A stretch of DNA of 64,000 nt from Lineus longissimus (GCF_910592395.1 NC_088315.1:13561808-13625807), one strand, 5' to 3'; counted from the stretch's first letter, positions 43,190-55,689 are shown. Program-made: numbers and translations. The notes: a model not told the origin generated them from the sequence alone.

Positions 43190-46100
43190 ATGGACCCGTC
43201 CATACTTTGTCGATATGAGTTGGAAGGTGAAGGCAATAATGAAGAAATATGCATTGATAAATTCGCTGAATTGTTTGTAAGTATATAAGAACGAATGCAT
43301 GATATGTATAGATCAAAATGAACTATTTATTTACTAATAAGACTCCCAGAACACGTTGTATTTCTACCGTGAATCGCCACTTTAGCTGTGTGTACGGTGA
43401 ATGCTGTACATCTCAATGGAAAGGCTATAGGGCCTTGTGTACAATGTAGTGTATTAGGCCATCTTATTCTGTGTACAAAATGTACGTGGCTTTTTGGGAC
43501 TATACTTCGACTTCTGGCTCGTTTTGTACAGTCAGCAAATGGTAGTGTCAATTCATAGCAAGGGGTCATACACATCAATTAAAGGCTCTCTAGCCTACGT
43601 CGAATAGTTACTCAAAATGCGTCACGTCGCGTTGTTTTGCCAGTCAGCTGTCAGCTAAACACACTATATAGGCCTGTAAGCCTAAAGGGATTTATTGAAT
43701 CATTTCACTCAATTCTCCTCCTCTTTTTCAGGATACGCTCCAGCGAGACCAATACAGATACCACATGTGTAGGTACAAGCCACTCACCACTGGTTATCAT
43801 ACTGAATTCCGTGTCAACGTCAAGGACATTGAAGGAGCAAAGAAATGGTTGGAAGAATACAAAGCATCAAGAAAAATAACGTAACAGGTGGAAATGACAA
43901 AACCCATTGTTCAGCCAAAGACCAACATCTTCAAGACATATTATAGATGCCAGCACAATACTCTTCCAAGGTTATCTACTGCTGATAGCCGGAACTCATC
44001 AAAGAACACCAATTGTGAAGCTAAAATGGACATCACTATCAAGAAATTGAGTGAACCTGGTAAACGTTGCAGGTAAGAGTCCCACCTGTAAGAATGAAAA
44101 TGTTATGACTGTCAAAAAAGTCAAGCTCTAGCTTGTCTGGCAGAGAGCTGATGATAGGGTAACATTGCCTGATTGTTTAAATCTGCAATTTCATGTATAC
44201 AGTATACTGTATAGAGGCCTAGTATTGGTACGGTTGTAGGTTGTAATTTGCATTATACTTCAGATTTTTTTATCATTATTTTTCTTTCTCCTTCCAGGGC
44301 CAAGTCGATCGACCGTCATTTGCCTGACTTTCCCATGGTCGTATGAATTCAGCACGAACATAATCACTTGATAGATAGTGCCGATGCGATCAAGTTCCGT
44401 GACGTTTCTGCAGACACCGTTGAGAAATTCAAGAACTTGTTCTCCAAAGGCCATTCACCGTCCTCGGCTCTAAACATGCACAAGATGGATCTTCAGATGG
44501 AGCATGGATCCGACTACATGTATGCAGCTGGTGACAGAGCAAAATGCCCAAGTCTCGCATTTTGTCACAAGTAAATAGGCCATGGGAATACATTTTGGTG
44601 AATGATGAATTGAGGACTGCTCCATTAGCATTGTATTCAATGCAGAAAACTGAAAGTAAATGTCCTTCAATTGAAGAATAACTGCCGTGTTCCCTGATCG
44701 ATTTGTGCACATAGCGAGCACATTATACAAGCTTACTATAGCTGATGGAGGATCGGAAAAGGGGTATATAGGCATCGAGTACAGTCCCCTTTAAGACTAC
44801 AATTACAATTTCCCCAAAATGGCCAATTTACAGTACATTCGACCTCTGTGACCTTGAAAAGTAGGTCAAATCAAAGAAGACCCGGGTGACACATTGAATG
44901 GTTGTTAGAATTAGATGTACCTATGATATAAAATTGGTGCCAATCGGGCAAGTAATACTAGGAATAATGGCATTTTGAAGAATTTAGGATTTGGCCCCCT
45001 CCCTGGAGGCCAAACGGCAAATCAGATCGCACCAAACTTCGGTACCTGAGACCACCTGACCAAGGGGTACATGTGTACTTAATTTGTGATCAATAGTCAT
45101 TGCAGTTAAGAAACGTGCCATAGTTACGGCCTGACGGCCAATTTACGCCATTTGACCTCTGTGACCTTGACAAGAAGGTCAAATTAAAAACCTGTGTGAC
45201 ATATACTGTATGGTGGTTAGATGTACCCATGATATCAAATTGGTGGCAATCGGGCAAGAAGTTAAGGAATAATCACATTTTTAAGGTTTTTGGATTTTGC
45301 CCCCTGGTGGTCAAGTGGTGAATCATATTGGACCAAACTTCGGTCCCTGAGATTACCTGACTAAGGGGTAAATGTGTACCAAATTTGGGATCAATAGTCA
45401 TTGCAGTTTAGAAACGTGCCATCGTTACATCCTAACGGCCAATTTACACCATTTGACCTCTGTGACCTTGAAAAGGAGGTCAAATCAAAAACCCGGAGGA
45501 TATATGATGCACCTTTGCTAGAAGTACCTACCATATTTTTTTCAAAATTTCCCGACTACTTTTAAGGGAGATATTGCATATTTTCACTTTTAACGTTTGG
45601 CCCCCTGGTGGCCAAACCATGAAACGAATCGGACCGAAACTTGGTCTCCAAGGTGTCATTACATAAGGGTACATGTGTACCAAGTTTCAACTCAATAGCT
45701 CTAACAGTTACGAAACGTGCCCTGCTAACGGACGACGGACGACGACGACGACGACGACGACGGACGGACGACGGACGCACGGTATGGGATAAGCTCACCT
45801 CTGCTAAGAGGTGAGCTAAAAACCAGTAAATTAGAAAACTCATGTTATTCTTTGTCATGTTTCAGACTGTACAAAGAGATTTTCAAGACCAACTATGGCG
45901 CTGCATCTGGTGAGAAGATGATTCACGATCTCGAAGCTGCTATTTCTGCATACAATGAAGGACAAGGAGACGTGTGTGCCAAGATAGGAGAGACGAACGG
46001 GAAAATTGCAATTGCTGTATGCACTCCGATGATGAAAAGGATTCACGAACATCATGAGTATAGTGGGGAACTTGTGTTCATAGATGCCTCTGGAGGCATG

Positions 46101-47831
46101 GATCGGTATGACTGTCGAGTGTTCATGCTTCTGACACACAGTGCAGCTGGTGGCTTGCCATTAGGATGCCTGATAACTACTTCTGAATCACGAGAGTGTG
46201 TTACTTTGGCCTTGAATCTTTATAAGGACATTGTACGGATAGTGGTTTTTCTGCGAATGGTCAAAAAGGACCTCTTGTCTTCCTCACAGATGACAGCGAA
46301 AGTGAAAGGCAGAGTCTTCATGCAGTGTATCCAGATGCCACATTGGTATTATGCGTTTTTCATCTGCTGCAGGCCATGTGGAGATACTTATGGGAAGGAA
46401 AAAATGGAATACGCAAAGAACACCGCCCCCATTTGCTGTTCTTGGTGAAAGTGATGGCATATTCAAAAACTAGTGATGAACTTGGCTCATTATAGGCCCT
46501 AAATGAGGATGAAGTAGCCAAAGAATATCCAAACTTTCTAACGCACTGTGAAAAACTGTTCGACCGCCGCCGAGAATGGGCGCTGTGCTACAGGGAGGAC
46601 CTGCCAACAAGAGGCAACAACACCAACAATTATGCAGAGGCTGCGATGACGGTGCTGAAAGATCAAATATTTGAGAGGGTTCGGGCCTACAATGTCGTGC
46701 AGTTGCTGGACTTTTTGCTAACTCGCATGCCGAACTACTATGAGCGAAGGCTTACATACATTGCTAATGGGAGGATCGATGTCACGATTTCCAGGAAGTA
46801 TCTGCCTGGTGGAGGGGTCATCGAAAAGGAGGATGTAAAGGAGGTGCGAGAGTCGGTGTACGAGTGCAAGAGCCAGTCTAAGCCACATGTGACATACATG
46901 GTGGACATGTCCATCTCAGTTTGTAGTTGCATTGTAGGGATGACTGGTGCTCCCTGCAAACATCAGTACGCCATTGTTCGCCACTTCAGTGTGTCGTCAT
47001 TGAACTTCGTGCCACTTCGCGATCAGAAGATGCGTGAACATTTGCTGTACTTGGCAACAGGGCTTCAGGTCAGTCAAGTGAAGCCAGGTTGGCTTGTCCC
47101 ACTTCGAGAGGGCAATGTTCCTGCCTCTGCTAGCGTTGCCAAGTCTGACCAAGAGGATGCTACATGTTCAGCTGACCCGTTGCCCTCTGACGTTGATGAT
47201 TAGAGCTCGCCTCCCACTGCTGGATCTGAAAATGCTGCATTAGACTCGCTCAACCAGCAAAGATTGCTACAGAACAGGTTCTTGGGTCGAAATCAGGGCG
47301 CTATCCCGTTGCAGTCATCCGCTACTCTTGCTAGCGATTCTAGTTTGGATGCAAACGGTGCGTCCCTTGTTGACAATAACAACAACCAGTTGGCCTCTTT
47401 GGAGACGTCACTTAGGGACACTGCAGAAACGTTGGTTTCAATGTTGCAGAAGAGTCCAGAAGAGTTTCAGGAACCAATTGCCTGCTTCATCAAACAGTTT
47501 AATTCGTTAAAGACCGACTCTGCAATAATGGTTGGCGCCCTGAAAACATTTGGGAAATACACTGGAGCCAGCTTAGCTCTGAAGAAGAAAAGGAACCCTG
47601 AGGAACGCAGGAGGGGCAAGGCTATCAAAGTGCAGCCTGCTGCTGTAAGTCGAAGAACCACAGCTCTTGGTAACCGCCGGTGCTTGCAAACTGGAAGAAA
47701 GGTGATGGAAACTTGACTCAATGAGAAAAAGCGAAAAATTTCCACAGATAGTTGCCAGTTAGTGCCAAAGAAAAAACCCAGGAAAGCCCCACATGCTCTG
47801 TCAAAATGTGTGAATAAGAATGAGAGCATTG
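43190..47831 (+). pseudogene. MULE-type transposase with SWIM zinc finger, degraded
   Basis: Exons 43190-43276, 43732-44072, 44298-44570 and 45866 onward join with matching phases. The N-terminal region (FKTYYRCQHNT, KNTNCEAKM) is a FAR1/FLYWCH-like finger. The catalytic core shows LVFIDASGGMDRYD (first Asp), a TDDSESE region (second, after a frameshift near 46250), a CVFH motif and NNTNNYAEAAM (Glu). The SWIM finger CSCIVGMTGAPCKH lies at about 46930-46970. In-frame stops are at 43882, 44344, 46493, 47201 and 47714. A basic, Ser-rich tail ends at about 47831. The protein would cut at transposon ends; this copy is dead. The third intron holds a repeat array. Confidence 0.8.
44800..45823 (+). 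mobile_element. repeat with about 310-bp tandem units and GACGAC end
   Basis: Three tandem units, each with GACCTCTGTGACCTTG (44841, 45154, 45453), CCCCTGGTGG(C/T)CAA and GAAACGTGCC, are followed by a GAC microsatellite (45730-45765). The end is a 24-bp hairpin (GCTCACCTCT and its complement) plus AAAAA. The layout resembles the ACAAGAGGCCC family: tandem core, microsatellite, terminal hairpin. It lies in intron 3 of the MULE gene. Confidence 0.7.
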
Positions 47832-48005
47832 GTAGGAATAAGTCGTCGAAGTGGTGAACAATGAGAGCATTGAGATGGCTGGAACCAACTGTAAGGTGAC
47901 CTGTGTCACCTGCTGTCACAGTAAAACCAAGCTCATGTTGTCAAGATTTTGAAATTGAGGTTTTGCCATTACATGTAATACATGTACATTTTACCGATAT
48001 ATGTA

Positions 48006-48187
48006 CAGTAGAACTCTCCTATAACATTCTTGCATATAATGGATTTCGCCTGTAACGTAGGAAATCATCTTGTCCCAATTGATAAATTGCCTATACATTT
48101 CTTTCAAAACAGCCTCGCATATAACGTCCTTTGCGTATAACATACGAAAAATGGTGATCCCACTTTGTACATTATAGGCAAGTACTG
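48006..48187. mobile_element. 182-bp pogo/Tigger-like MITE
   Basis: Starts CAGTAGAACTCTCCTATAAC after TA and ends ...GTACTG before TA. It has several ATATAAC/TATAACGT words in both orientations, as in pogo-type ends. TA duplications at 48004-48005 and 48188-48189. Confidence 0.6.
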
Positions 48188-48301
48188 TATAGAGTTCGTA
48201 AACTCAAGAGAACCTAGCAGTGAGCAAGTTGATCATGGTCTCTAAGAACAGAGGCATTGTGTGGTATTAGTCTTCAGTTCTGTAACGCGTTACCAGGTTT
48301 A

Positions 48302-48401
48302 AAGGGAATAGAGCGCTGATTTCGCATCTCGGGGTTATTTGTTACAATTAATAACACATCCTATTTAAACAGCAAATACTAAATCCGTGCTCTATTCCCT
48401 T
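48302..48401. mobile_element. 100-bp MITE with TTA duplication
   Basis: Ends AAGGGAATAGAGC and GCTCTATTCCCTT are inverted; TTA flanks both sides (48299-48301, 48402-48404). A 3-bp TWA duplication suggests PIF/Harbinger mobilisation. Confidence 0.7.
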
Positions 48402-48404
48402 TTA

Positions 48405-49167
48405 GAATTAGTAAAATGCTCCTTGATAGTGTACTTTTTCCTTACATGAGGCTGTGAATAAAGACATCATTACAATTTACCTTAATACAGTTTTGTATTC
48501 TTTCTGTATATCTTTGATACACATTCGGGTTACTGCCTCTTTAAACCTCCAATCCAGACGAAGCAAGGATGAATCCAGGGTGGAGGACAAACCCAGTTCC
48601 AAGCAAGAAGTGATCAAGAGTGCTGCTCCAAAATGGCTGTATTGAGGCCAGTGATGGGGCATTTGGCACTCAGGCTACTGCCCCTTTAAACCCCAAAAAT
48701 CCAGCCCAAAGAATGCAATCCTTCAGCACCATAACTGCACCGGCCATCACTTTACTCTCTTCCCTCCCATGCACTAAAACTGCATTCATCATGCATTAAT
48801 CCAAGCCCCCCCCCCCCCCCCCCTTCATGGCACATTAAAGAATATAATCCTGATTGTATCGTTTGATGAAATAGTTGTTTATCAAAAATAAAAGACTTTA
48901 AAGAAACAACATAACACATCAAAAAGCCACAGCAGGGGTCTCGATCATGGAGTTTGCCTGAATATGGAACTTCTTCAATCGAAGGATGGATGACCAGCAC
49001 TGCCAGGCAAGAATGAAGAAAGGGAATACGGAGTGGTCGTGTAATTCGTGAAATTTGGATCGATTCTGTTAAACAAAATCGGGAGCAAAAGGAATCATCT
49101 GATTGCTCAGCGAATGCGACAGCTTGGGCGACTTCCTTGTTGAATTCCGACAAGTTCCCTTTATGAG
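48405..49167. other. non-coding stretch before the recombinase-like gene
   Basis: A direct repeat (TACTGCCTCTTTAAACC at about 48531 and TACTGCCCCTTTAAACC at about 48675) and a poly-C run (48808-48824) are the only features. A minus-strand frame (48752-49153) has no recognisable domain. Confidence 0.5.
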
Positions 49168-52100
49168 ATTTTAGATGGCCAATACTTCGACCAAGTCATC
49201 AAGGCTACTAAAGTGCTGTGCAAAGCCGGTGAAGGAACCACAATGAATGGTGTTTCCCTGTTAGGAACACCATCAATCGGATTGCATATAGGTCACTCCC
49301 TAAAAAAGTGTGCACTTATTAAGCAACGCATTGGTCTCAGACAACAGCGGAACGAAACACTCGTTGAAGCCCGAAGATTCACTGACCTGTTCAATGCCGA
49401 GTGGACGGAAAACATTTCGTCCCATGCACTGCAAAGTTTAAAGGAGAGGCGATACAATGCAACAGAGCTATTGCCGGTTACAAGTGACATCCTTACATTG
49501 AAGGATCATTCAGCCGGAGAACTCCTTCAATTGGAGAAGGAATTAGCTGATAATCCATTGCCGACAACATGGAGGCGCTTGTCAGAAGCCATATTCACAT
49601 CAGTGACACTGTTCAATAAACGCTGTGGTGGGGAAGTTGCCAAAATGCTTCCTACATGTTTTGTCAAGCATCCAAGTTGGAGAGCTGTCGGAAATGAAGA
49701 CATTCTGCTGTCCCTGTCACCACTGGAAAAGCGGCTTCTCAAGAGGTAGGGCTTTCTACTCTACGCATGATAGTAATGTGGATGGCCTATGGGTTTTTTT
49801 CGGCCATGCATGACTTTGCTTGATGTCACAATCATTTTTCACGGTGTTTCAGAACACAGCGTATCAAACACGATGTTGCAGGCGAATCGTTTTCCTTTTG
49901 TTTTTAAAACCGTTTGAGATGCTAATCAATTTAGCTTTTTTTCATTTGCACAGCTGGCAACGGTCTGCAGTGCTGTTATGGAATAAATGTTCACGTGGTG
50001 TCTGTCTGAAGGTCTCTGTCTGTCCACAGTGGCATTTTTGTGACCGAAAAACCAAGACATTTTAGCACACGAGGTTACATAGGCCATGGAGGTACCTTCA
50101 TGCATTAGGCAAAGGGTAGTCTAATGCCAAAAAATTAACACGCTCCGATTGTTAGTGCGGCTTATAAGAGGGGTTAGTCTTCTCCAAATTCTTTCACAAT
50201 GAGGCCGAAATGACACAATGATGAATGCCTAACCCAGCCGGGTTTCTTATCTGACCTATTCTTCAAGGCCACATTCCTCAAATGCTGTGAATTGAGCGAC
50301 GGTGGCACTCATTAATGTTGCAGCTACTACGTTTTTGTTTTGAAGCTGAAGTGCATTATATTCCCTGTGTCATGTGACTTAGACACAGGTCCAGTACCTA
50401 GCTGAATAATTCATACCCAGAATCAAGCCCAAATAGCCACACCCACCACAAGATACCCGGCAGAATTACTTTCTGGTGATACCAGATATGCATGCATTGT
50501 CACCGTATAGGTGAACATTGGTATACTTTTCCCCTGGGCTCCCAGTCTACTAGCCAGGTTTTGTAACTGTTGGAACATGTAGACTGGACTATCGATTTGA
50601 AACAGGGGATATATTTTCCACTGTGTCATGTGACCCTTGACCCCTAATTTCCGTGTATTCTTATTCTTGGTATAGTCACCATTGTGCTGAAACTGAAAAA
50701 GACAAAAAAACTGCTATTTTACCTGAACTATTATGCCCTTGATCTTTTTGCAGACATGGCACACCGATAGATGACATTCTATTCAGTTTACAACAGAAAT
50801 TAACAAAACCTACATTTTCCAATGTCACATCCTAAGGCCGAATCGGTAGATGTCGTCCTGGGTAAGACTAAAGTTTACCCACGACCAACCTGGGTAAGAC
50901 TAAAAGTTACCGAGGACCGTCCTGTGGGTAATCATTATACCACTGAAGCGACCCAGTTTGTCATGCGCACTTTTCCAACCTGCGACCAAGGTTGAAATTG
51001 GTAGGCTTGCAGCCTAGCAAGACACGAAACCTCGATGACAGGTTGGAAAATTGCGCAATGACAAACTGGGTACACTTTAGTTGTCTAATGCTTACCCAGG
51101 ACGATCCTTGGCTCCGGTCTGTTCCTCAGTGTGTTTGTGTCGAGGGGGAAAGGGAGTTTTATCTCCGGCAAGAAGATTGAATAACATGGTGCTGGCGGAT
51201 GCCTGTCCCCTCAAAGTGGTTTTGGCTTTCAGCTGAGTGCCAGGTCCTCGGACCTCATGTCACCATTTTGTACGCTACACCTGGCCTGATCACATTTTAT
51301 TTTTAGCCTCACACCATTTTTTGTTATATTATATCATTGCAGTCTTGATATGGTCCATCTTCCTGGTAAACGAGATCGGAAAGTTCCACTACTTCTTAAA
51401 CAGGAATGGGTGAAACCAATGCAGTTGCTTGCAGACAAAAGGGCAGATTGTGGTGTTGAAAGCGAATACTACTTTTTTGAAGGAAAACCCACTTGTCACC
51501 ATGGAAGGTATGACTCAATCCTCAATGCTAGAAATAGGATAATTGTAGGCCTATTTCACTTTAGCACTCAACGCTTGGGCTTTCACATCAGAATCCGGCA
51601 TTGTATGTTGTTTACAATTATTTCCGCAACTTGAGGTTAATGCAATATTCTGGTATGCTCGTACGTAGAATAACAAAACTTTATTTTGTGAGAAAATCAA
51701 GTATATTACCCTTCCATTGCAGGTGTTAAATGCTGCTGCCGTTAATGCAGGTTGCAAATGCCCAGACTTGATTTCAACCACACGCCTGCGGAAATATACA
51801 GCAACAGTAACCCAGGTATGTTCGAATGCATTACGCCAAGGATTCTTAAAAGAAATTTTAGTATTGTTTCACTGTGAATAGAAAGCTACATGAAGACACT
51901 TTGACTCTCTATCAGTGTTCATGAATCGTTGAAACTCAATGCTTTGACTGTCGGTTATTTTTGATAATACCGGTTGGGTAATATAGATTTTTATAGGCAC
52001 TAAAGTTGTGCTGCTTTCAGTACGGTACGCGGTATACATTTTACTCTTATTATGTGTATTAGCTGCGAGTTGTGTGCCAATGGCTGGTCCACATAAAACA

Positions 52101-52555
52101 TTGTCCCCTAATCACTTTAATACCTTCTGAACGATGAAGATTCAATGAAAATATTCCCGGGTGTCCACATAGGATAATAGAGATTATACTGATTGCAGAC
52201 ATTTTGACAAGTATCTGATCCATATGAACCCGACGGAAAACTTCTTTTCATAGTGGACCTATCAGGATATCACAAAAGCAACTTCCGTACATCATGTACC
52301 CAGGAACATTTTTTTTAATCAAAAGTATATGTTATATATATTTTTCAGGTCCTTGGTCTGAAGGAAGGAGAACTTGAACGGCTGTCAAATCACATGGGCC
52401 ATACCGTGGATATCCACAAACAGTCGTACAGACTACATGAGAGCACCATCGAAATGGCGAAGGTCTCAAAGATTTTACTGGCAATTGACAGTGGCAATGT
52501 TGGTAGATTCCAAGGAAAATCTCTGAGTGACACTGACCTAGACCGCAAGTACTGA
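49168..52555 (+). CDS. tyrosine-recombinase-like gene (3' exons)
   Basis: The exon ending at 49745 is open from about 49168 and joins 51343-51507 in frame (phase 2). Exons 51723-51815 and 52349-52555 follow (phase 0), ending in TGA 52553-52555. The peptide contains SVTLFNKRCGGEVAKML, which fits box I of tyrosine recombinases. It then has TTRLRKYTATVTQ (box II-like Arg), a NHMGHTVDIHKQSYRL segment with His and a candidate nucleophile Tyr, and a conserved tail (AKVSKILLAIDSG). The junction between 51507 and 51723 does not fit in phase, so an exon or a short segment is missing. N-terminal exons are unseen. Such proteins occur widely in invertebrate and fish genomes as uncharacterised repeats; a Crypton-like origin is possible. 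Confidence 0.6.
50943..51090. repeat. foldback (hairpin) in the recombinase-like gene intron
   Basis: ACCCAGTTTGTCATGCGCAC and TTTTCCAACCTG on the left are inverted on the right as CAGGTTGGAAAATTGCGCAA followed by TGACAAACTGGGT. Arms are about 50 bp around a 50-bp loop. CCTGGGTAA words flank it on both sides. Confidence 0.75.
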
Positions 52556-52649
52556 GAGTAGACACATTGAAGGCTTACAGGGCAAACATTACATGACGAT
52601 TTAAGTTCATGATCATATTATCTTAGGAGCTTTTGATGGAAGGGTAAAT

Positions 52650-53036
52650 TAACCCAGTTTCAGGTTCATAGCTTTAGCCGTTAAGAAACGTGCCAAGTTA
52701 CACTACAACCAATTTTTGCAATTTGACCTCGGTGACCTTGAAAAGAAGGTCAAATCTAAAATTCGTAAGACACGTGATGTATCCTTGCTAAAAATCCCTG
52801 CAATAAAAATTTCATCGCAAAAAAGTCATTAATAAGCGAGATATTGCATGTCCTACTTTTTCAGTTTTGACCCCCCTGGTGGCCAAGTCAAGAATCAGAT
52901 CGGGCCAAAATTTGGTGTCAGAGGTTATCTGATGTAGGGGTTTACAGCCTCAGGTATCAAGTTTCAAGTTCATAGCTTTAGCAGTTAAGAAACGTGCCAT
53001 AGTTACACTCGAACGGCCAATTTACGCCATTTGACC
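52650..53036 (+). repeat. left part of a GACCTCTGTGACCTTG-type repeat
   Basis: Tandem units with AAGAAACGTGCCA, GACCTCGGTGACCTTGAAAA and CCCTGGTGGCCAAGT. The repeat is interrupted at 53037-53051 by the Penelope element, whose 15-bp duplication is made of repeat sequence, and continues at 58074. Confidence 0.8.
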
Positions 53037-53326
53037 TCTGTGACCTAGAAATAGTCAAGACGTGATGCGACTGCTTGGGTCCAATGATAGTACCGTTGTG
53101 AATGACGATCTGTCAAACTTGCGAATCTTCCGTTTGATTGTCCTATACGTCATGACGTCTGCGTGGTGTTGTGTGACGACATATTTCCCCTGCGACGACA
53201 CCGTGTGTTGTGATGTCGTGGCCAAGATGACGTGTGGTTGTCAGGGGTTCTTTTGCGCGTATTTGGACATTGTGGCGCCAAAAGGCTTGTGCGGGGATAG
53301 GCTCGAAGTATTATGCCTGGGTAACG

Positions 53327-53353
53327 GTTTCGGTGTAGATATAACCTCATCAG
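53327..53353 (-). ncRNA. candidate hammerhead ribozyme core
   Basis: On the minus strand CTGATGAG and CGAAAC are separated by 13 bases, the canonical hammerhead core spacing with a short stem II (GGT/ACC). It lies in the non-coding 3' region of a Penelope element, a class known to carry such ribozymes. Stems I and III are not convincing by eye: the expected U before the cleavage base appears as C. It may be a degraded copy or chance. Confidence 0.3.
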
Positions 53354-53809
53354 TTATCTTATAGTGGTTCAACTGGCCTGCCATTGCAGTATGACAGCAA
53401 TGACCCTGATGTCGATTAATGTGACGACTCAAAAGAATCTTTTAGATAAGAGACAATGGATGGTAGGCCTGGGTGGTGCCCAGATTGGGGTCATAACTTG
53501 GTGTAGCAAAGGCTTACTGGAATGGTATTTTTCAGGTCGCCCAGTGACGTGATTTGTGGTGAGGACAGGGGCATTGGGTGATGCCCCGGCTGAGAGCTGG
53601 TAAACGGAGATTCGGAGAGTAAAGGACAGCAGCGCTGGTTTAGTGCTGCGAGAGAAGAGTAAAAGGATAACCTACATGGAAAAGGAAATAGTAGATACGC
53701 TAGCAAGTGTAGGTTTCCTATTACCAGGACGTGTTGTCCTTGATGTTGAGACCGAGCGGTGACATGGTGCGCAGTCGATGGATCCATGTAGACTCTTTGG
53801 CGAGTCTAA

Positions 53810-54554
53810 AGCCTGGTCTACACTAGCAAACATTCGCCAACAATTGTTCGCCAACATGAGCCAACATCATGTTGGCGAATGTTTGGGGACCCGTCCACAC
53901 TATCAAACACAGGCAAACATTGCCAAACAAGTTTGACTAAGTTTGGCCGTGTTTGGCATGAATTTGAGGGCAATTTGGAGGGAAAATCAGTCATTTCTCT
54001 TCATTTTTTCTTTAAAACAATGGAGAACCACAGGAAGAAAGCATGCCTAGGTGCTTCAGCAGCAATTCGTTCAGTTGTGATTAACCCCCGTTGCCGCCGC
54101 AACTGACAAAACCCATACTTGTGGAAAAAGCATGCATGGGGCCTATCACTGCCTCCTTCAAGAGTTAATGGCCTCAGACTTCAAAAGCCTCAAGAATTTC
54201 CTGCGGATGGATGAAGCTTTTCGTATTCTGAAATTAAGTGTTCAATTTCTTGAAATTGCCATTCTCTATCTTTCATTGAGGCTGCCATTTTGTCCCAGTA
54301 GCTCCATCACATGATCCAAATCTGTTCCCTGATTGGCTGCTGATTGCCCAACACCAACCAACATGTTGTTCAGAAGTAGCATGGCCTAACATAGGCCAAC
54401 ATTGGCCAACAAGTTGGCTGATGTTTTCACTTGTTTTTGGACCCGTCCACACTGGCAAACAATAGCAAACATGCCTCTGCAACAAGGCCCAACACGATGT
54501 TGGCCAATGTTGGCCAACATTTGTTGGTTCATGTTGGCTAGTGTAGACCGGGCT
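53810..54554. mobile_element. 745-bp Harbinger-type MITE inside the Penelope element
   Basis: Ends AGCCTGGTCTACACTAGC and GCTAGTGTAGACCGGGCT are inverted. TAA flanks both sides (53807-53809, 54555-54557). The plus-strand partial Penelope copy lacks it and shows the uninterrupted site with a single TAA. Interior rich in GCCAACA/TGTTGGC words; no transposase. Confidence 0.9.
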
Positions 54555-54627
54555 TAATGTTTTTGGAGTTATCCGCGTCTGGGGAGGCGTGGATGAATTC
54601 TAGGACGAAGATGCGTACATCATCCAG

Positions 54628-55689
54628 TCAATGGTGGTCGGTTTGATCGAAGTGATGGCCGATGATTTCAGCATGGTTGTGCTTGGTTATGTTGTAGAAG
54701 TGTTTCTGGAAACGACCAATGATTGTCTGTTTCGTTTCGCCCACATACTGTTTGTTGCATGTTATACATTGGATACAATAAATGTCATTATTGCTCTGAC
54801 AACAGATGTTGTTCTTTGTTCTGTAAGACCGGCCTGTGGTGCGGCTGGTGATCCTACCTGTGGGGTCCAGACGTGGGCAGTATCGACACCTGCTGGGTGA
54901 GAGACAGATTAGTTGGTTTGTCTTCGTGGTTGTGCTTGTCAAGTTGTCAAGTTTTGCTCTAACTAGAAGGTCTCTCAGGTTTGGTGGGCGCCTGAAGCCT
55001 GGAGTGATGGGGGATTCGAACAGGTGTAATGTCGTTCGGTGCCTGGCGAGAATGTCTTTGTTTTCGCTGATGATTTTGTACGGTTCAGTTTGGGCTGGGT
55101 TGTACGTAGTGACAAAGAAGAAAGGTGGTTGTGCCTCTTCCTCAGTCGGTGTATTTGGTTGTGCGGTGATGAGGGCTGCTCTGTTTTGCCTGTGGGCTTT
55201 GATCAGTGATTCCTCTATGAGTTGGTTGGGATAACCTCTCCTGGCGAAGTGTTGTGCTAGAATGAGTGAGTGGTGTTCAAAATCCTCTAATCTAGAGCAT
55301 ATTCTGCGGACTCTCAGGAATTGTCCGTATGGGATTCCCCGTTTGCAAGAGGCAACGTGGGCTGACGAGTAGAGAAGGTAGTTGTGCGAATCTGTAGGTT
55401 TGACGTATAGGTCAGTATACAGTTCGCCAGTGGGTAGCAGGTTTACCGTTGTGTCCAGGAAGTTGACACTCGAGTCTGAAATCTCTGCTGTGAATTTAAT
55501 GGTGGGGTGTTGTGAATTCAGTGTGTTTACAAAACCATCCACTTGTTCCCTGGTGTGGGTAAAAATCGCAAATATGTCATCAATAAAATGCCCCCAGAAG
55601 TGTGGTTTTATTGGTTGGTTGTACACATAGCGGTCCTCGAAGTCCGCCATGAATAGATTGGCAAAGGACGGTGCAACTTTGGTGCCCAT
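54628..55689 (-). pseudogene. Penelope RT C-terminal part and GIY-YIG endonuclease
   Basis: This ORF encodes the second half of the RT and the endonuclease that nicks target DNA. The RT catalytic motif is FIDDIF (near residue 37). A linker follows, then cysteine-rich CRYCPRL and YCIQCITC motifs and the endonuclease signature QYVGETKQTIIGRFQKH. The extreme C-terminus is separated from it by the MITE (its codons lie at 54558-54627 and 53687-53806). Upstream RT motifs are in another frame because of a break near 55930. It is not functional as it stands. Confidence 0.85.

Noticed and set aside
45720-45780. GAC-rich stretch as an Asp-repeat coding region
   Set aside because: It is the microsatellite tail of a repeat element, with no open frame around it.
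48752-49153. Minus-strand 133-codon ORF
   Set aside because: Overlaps a poly-C run and has no recognisable motif; the plus-strand recombinase-like gene begins at its edge.
53405-53430. Plus-strand CTGATGTC as a hammerhead core
   Set aside because: Lacks the CTGATGA core and a following GAAA at the right distance.
54631-55630. Plus-strand ORFs opposite the Penelope endonuclease
   Set aside because: They are complements of the RT/endonuclease frames; the minus strand carries the catalytic motifs.
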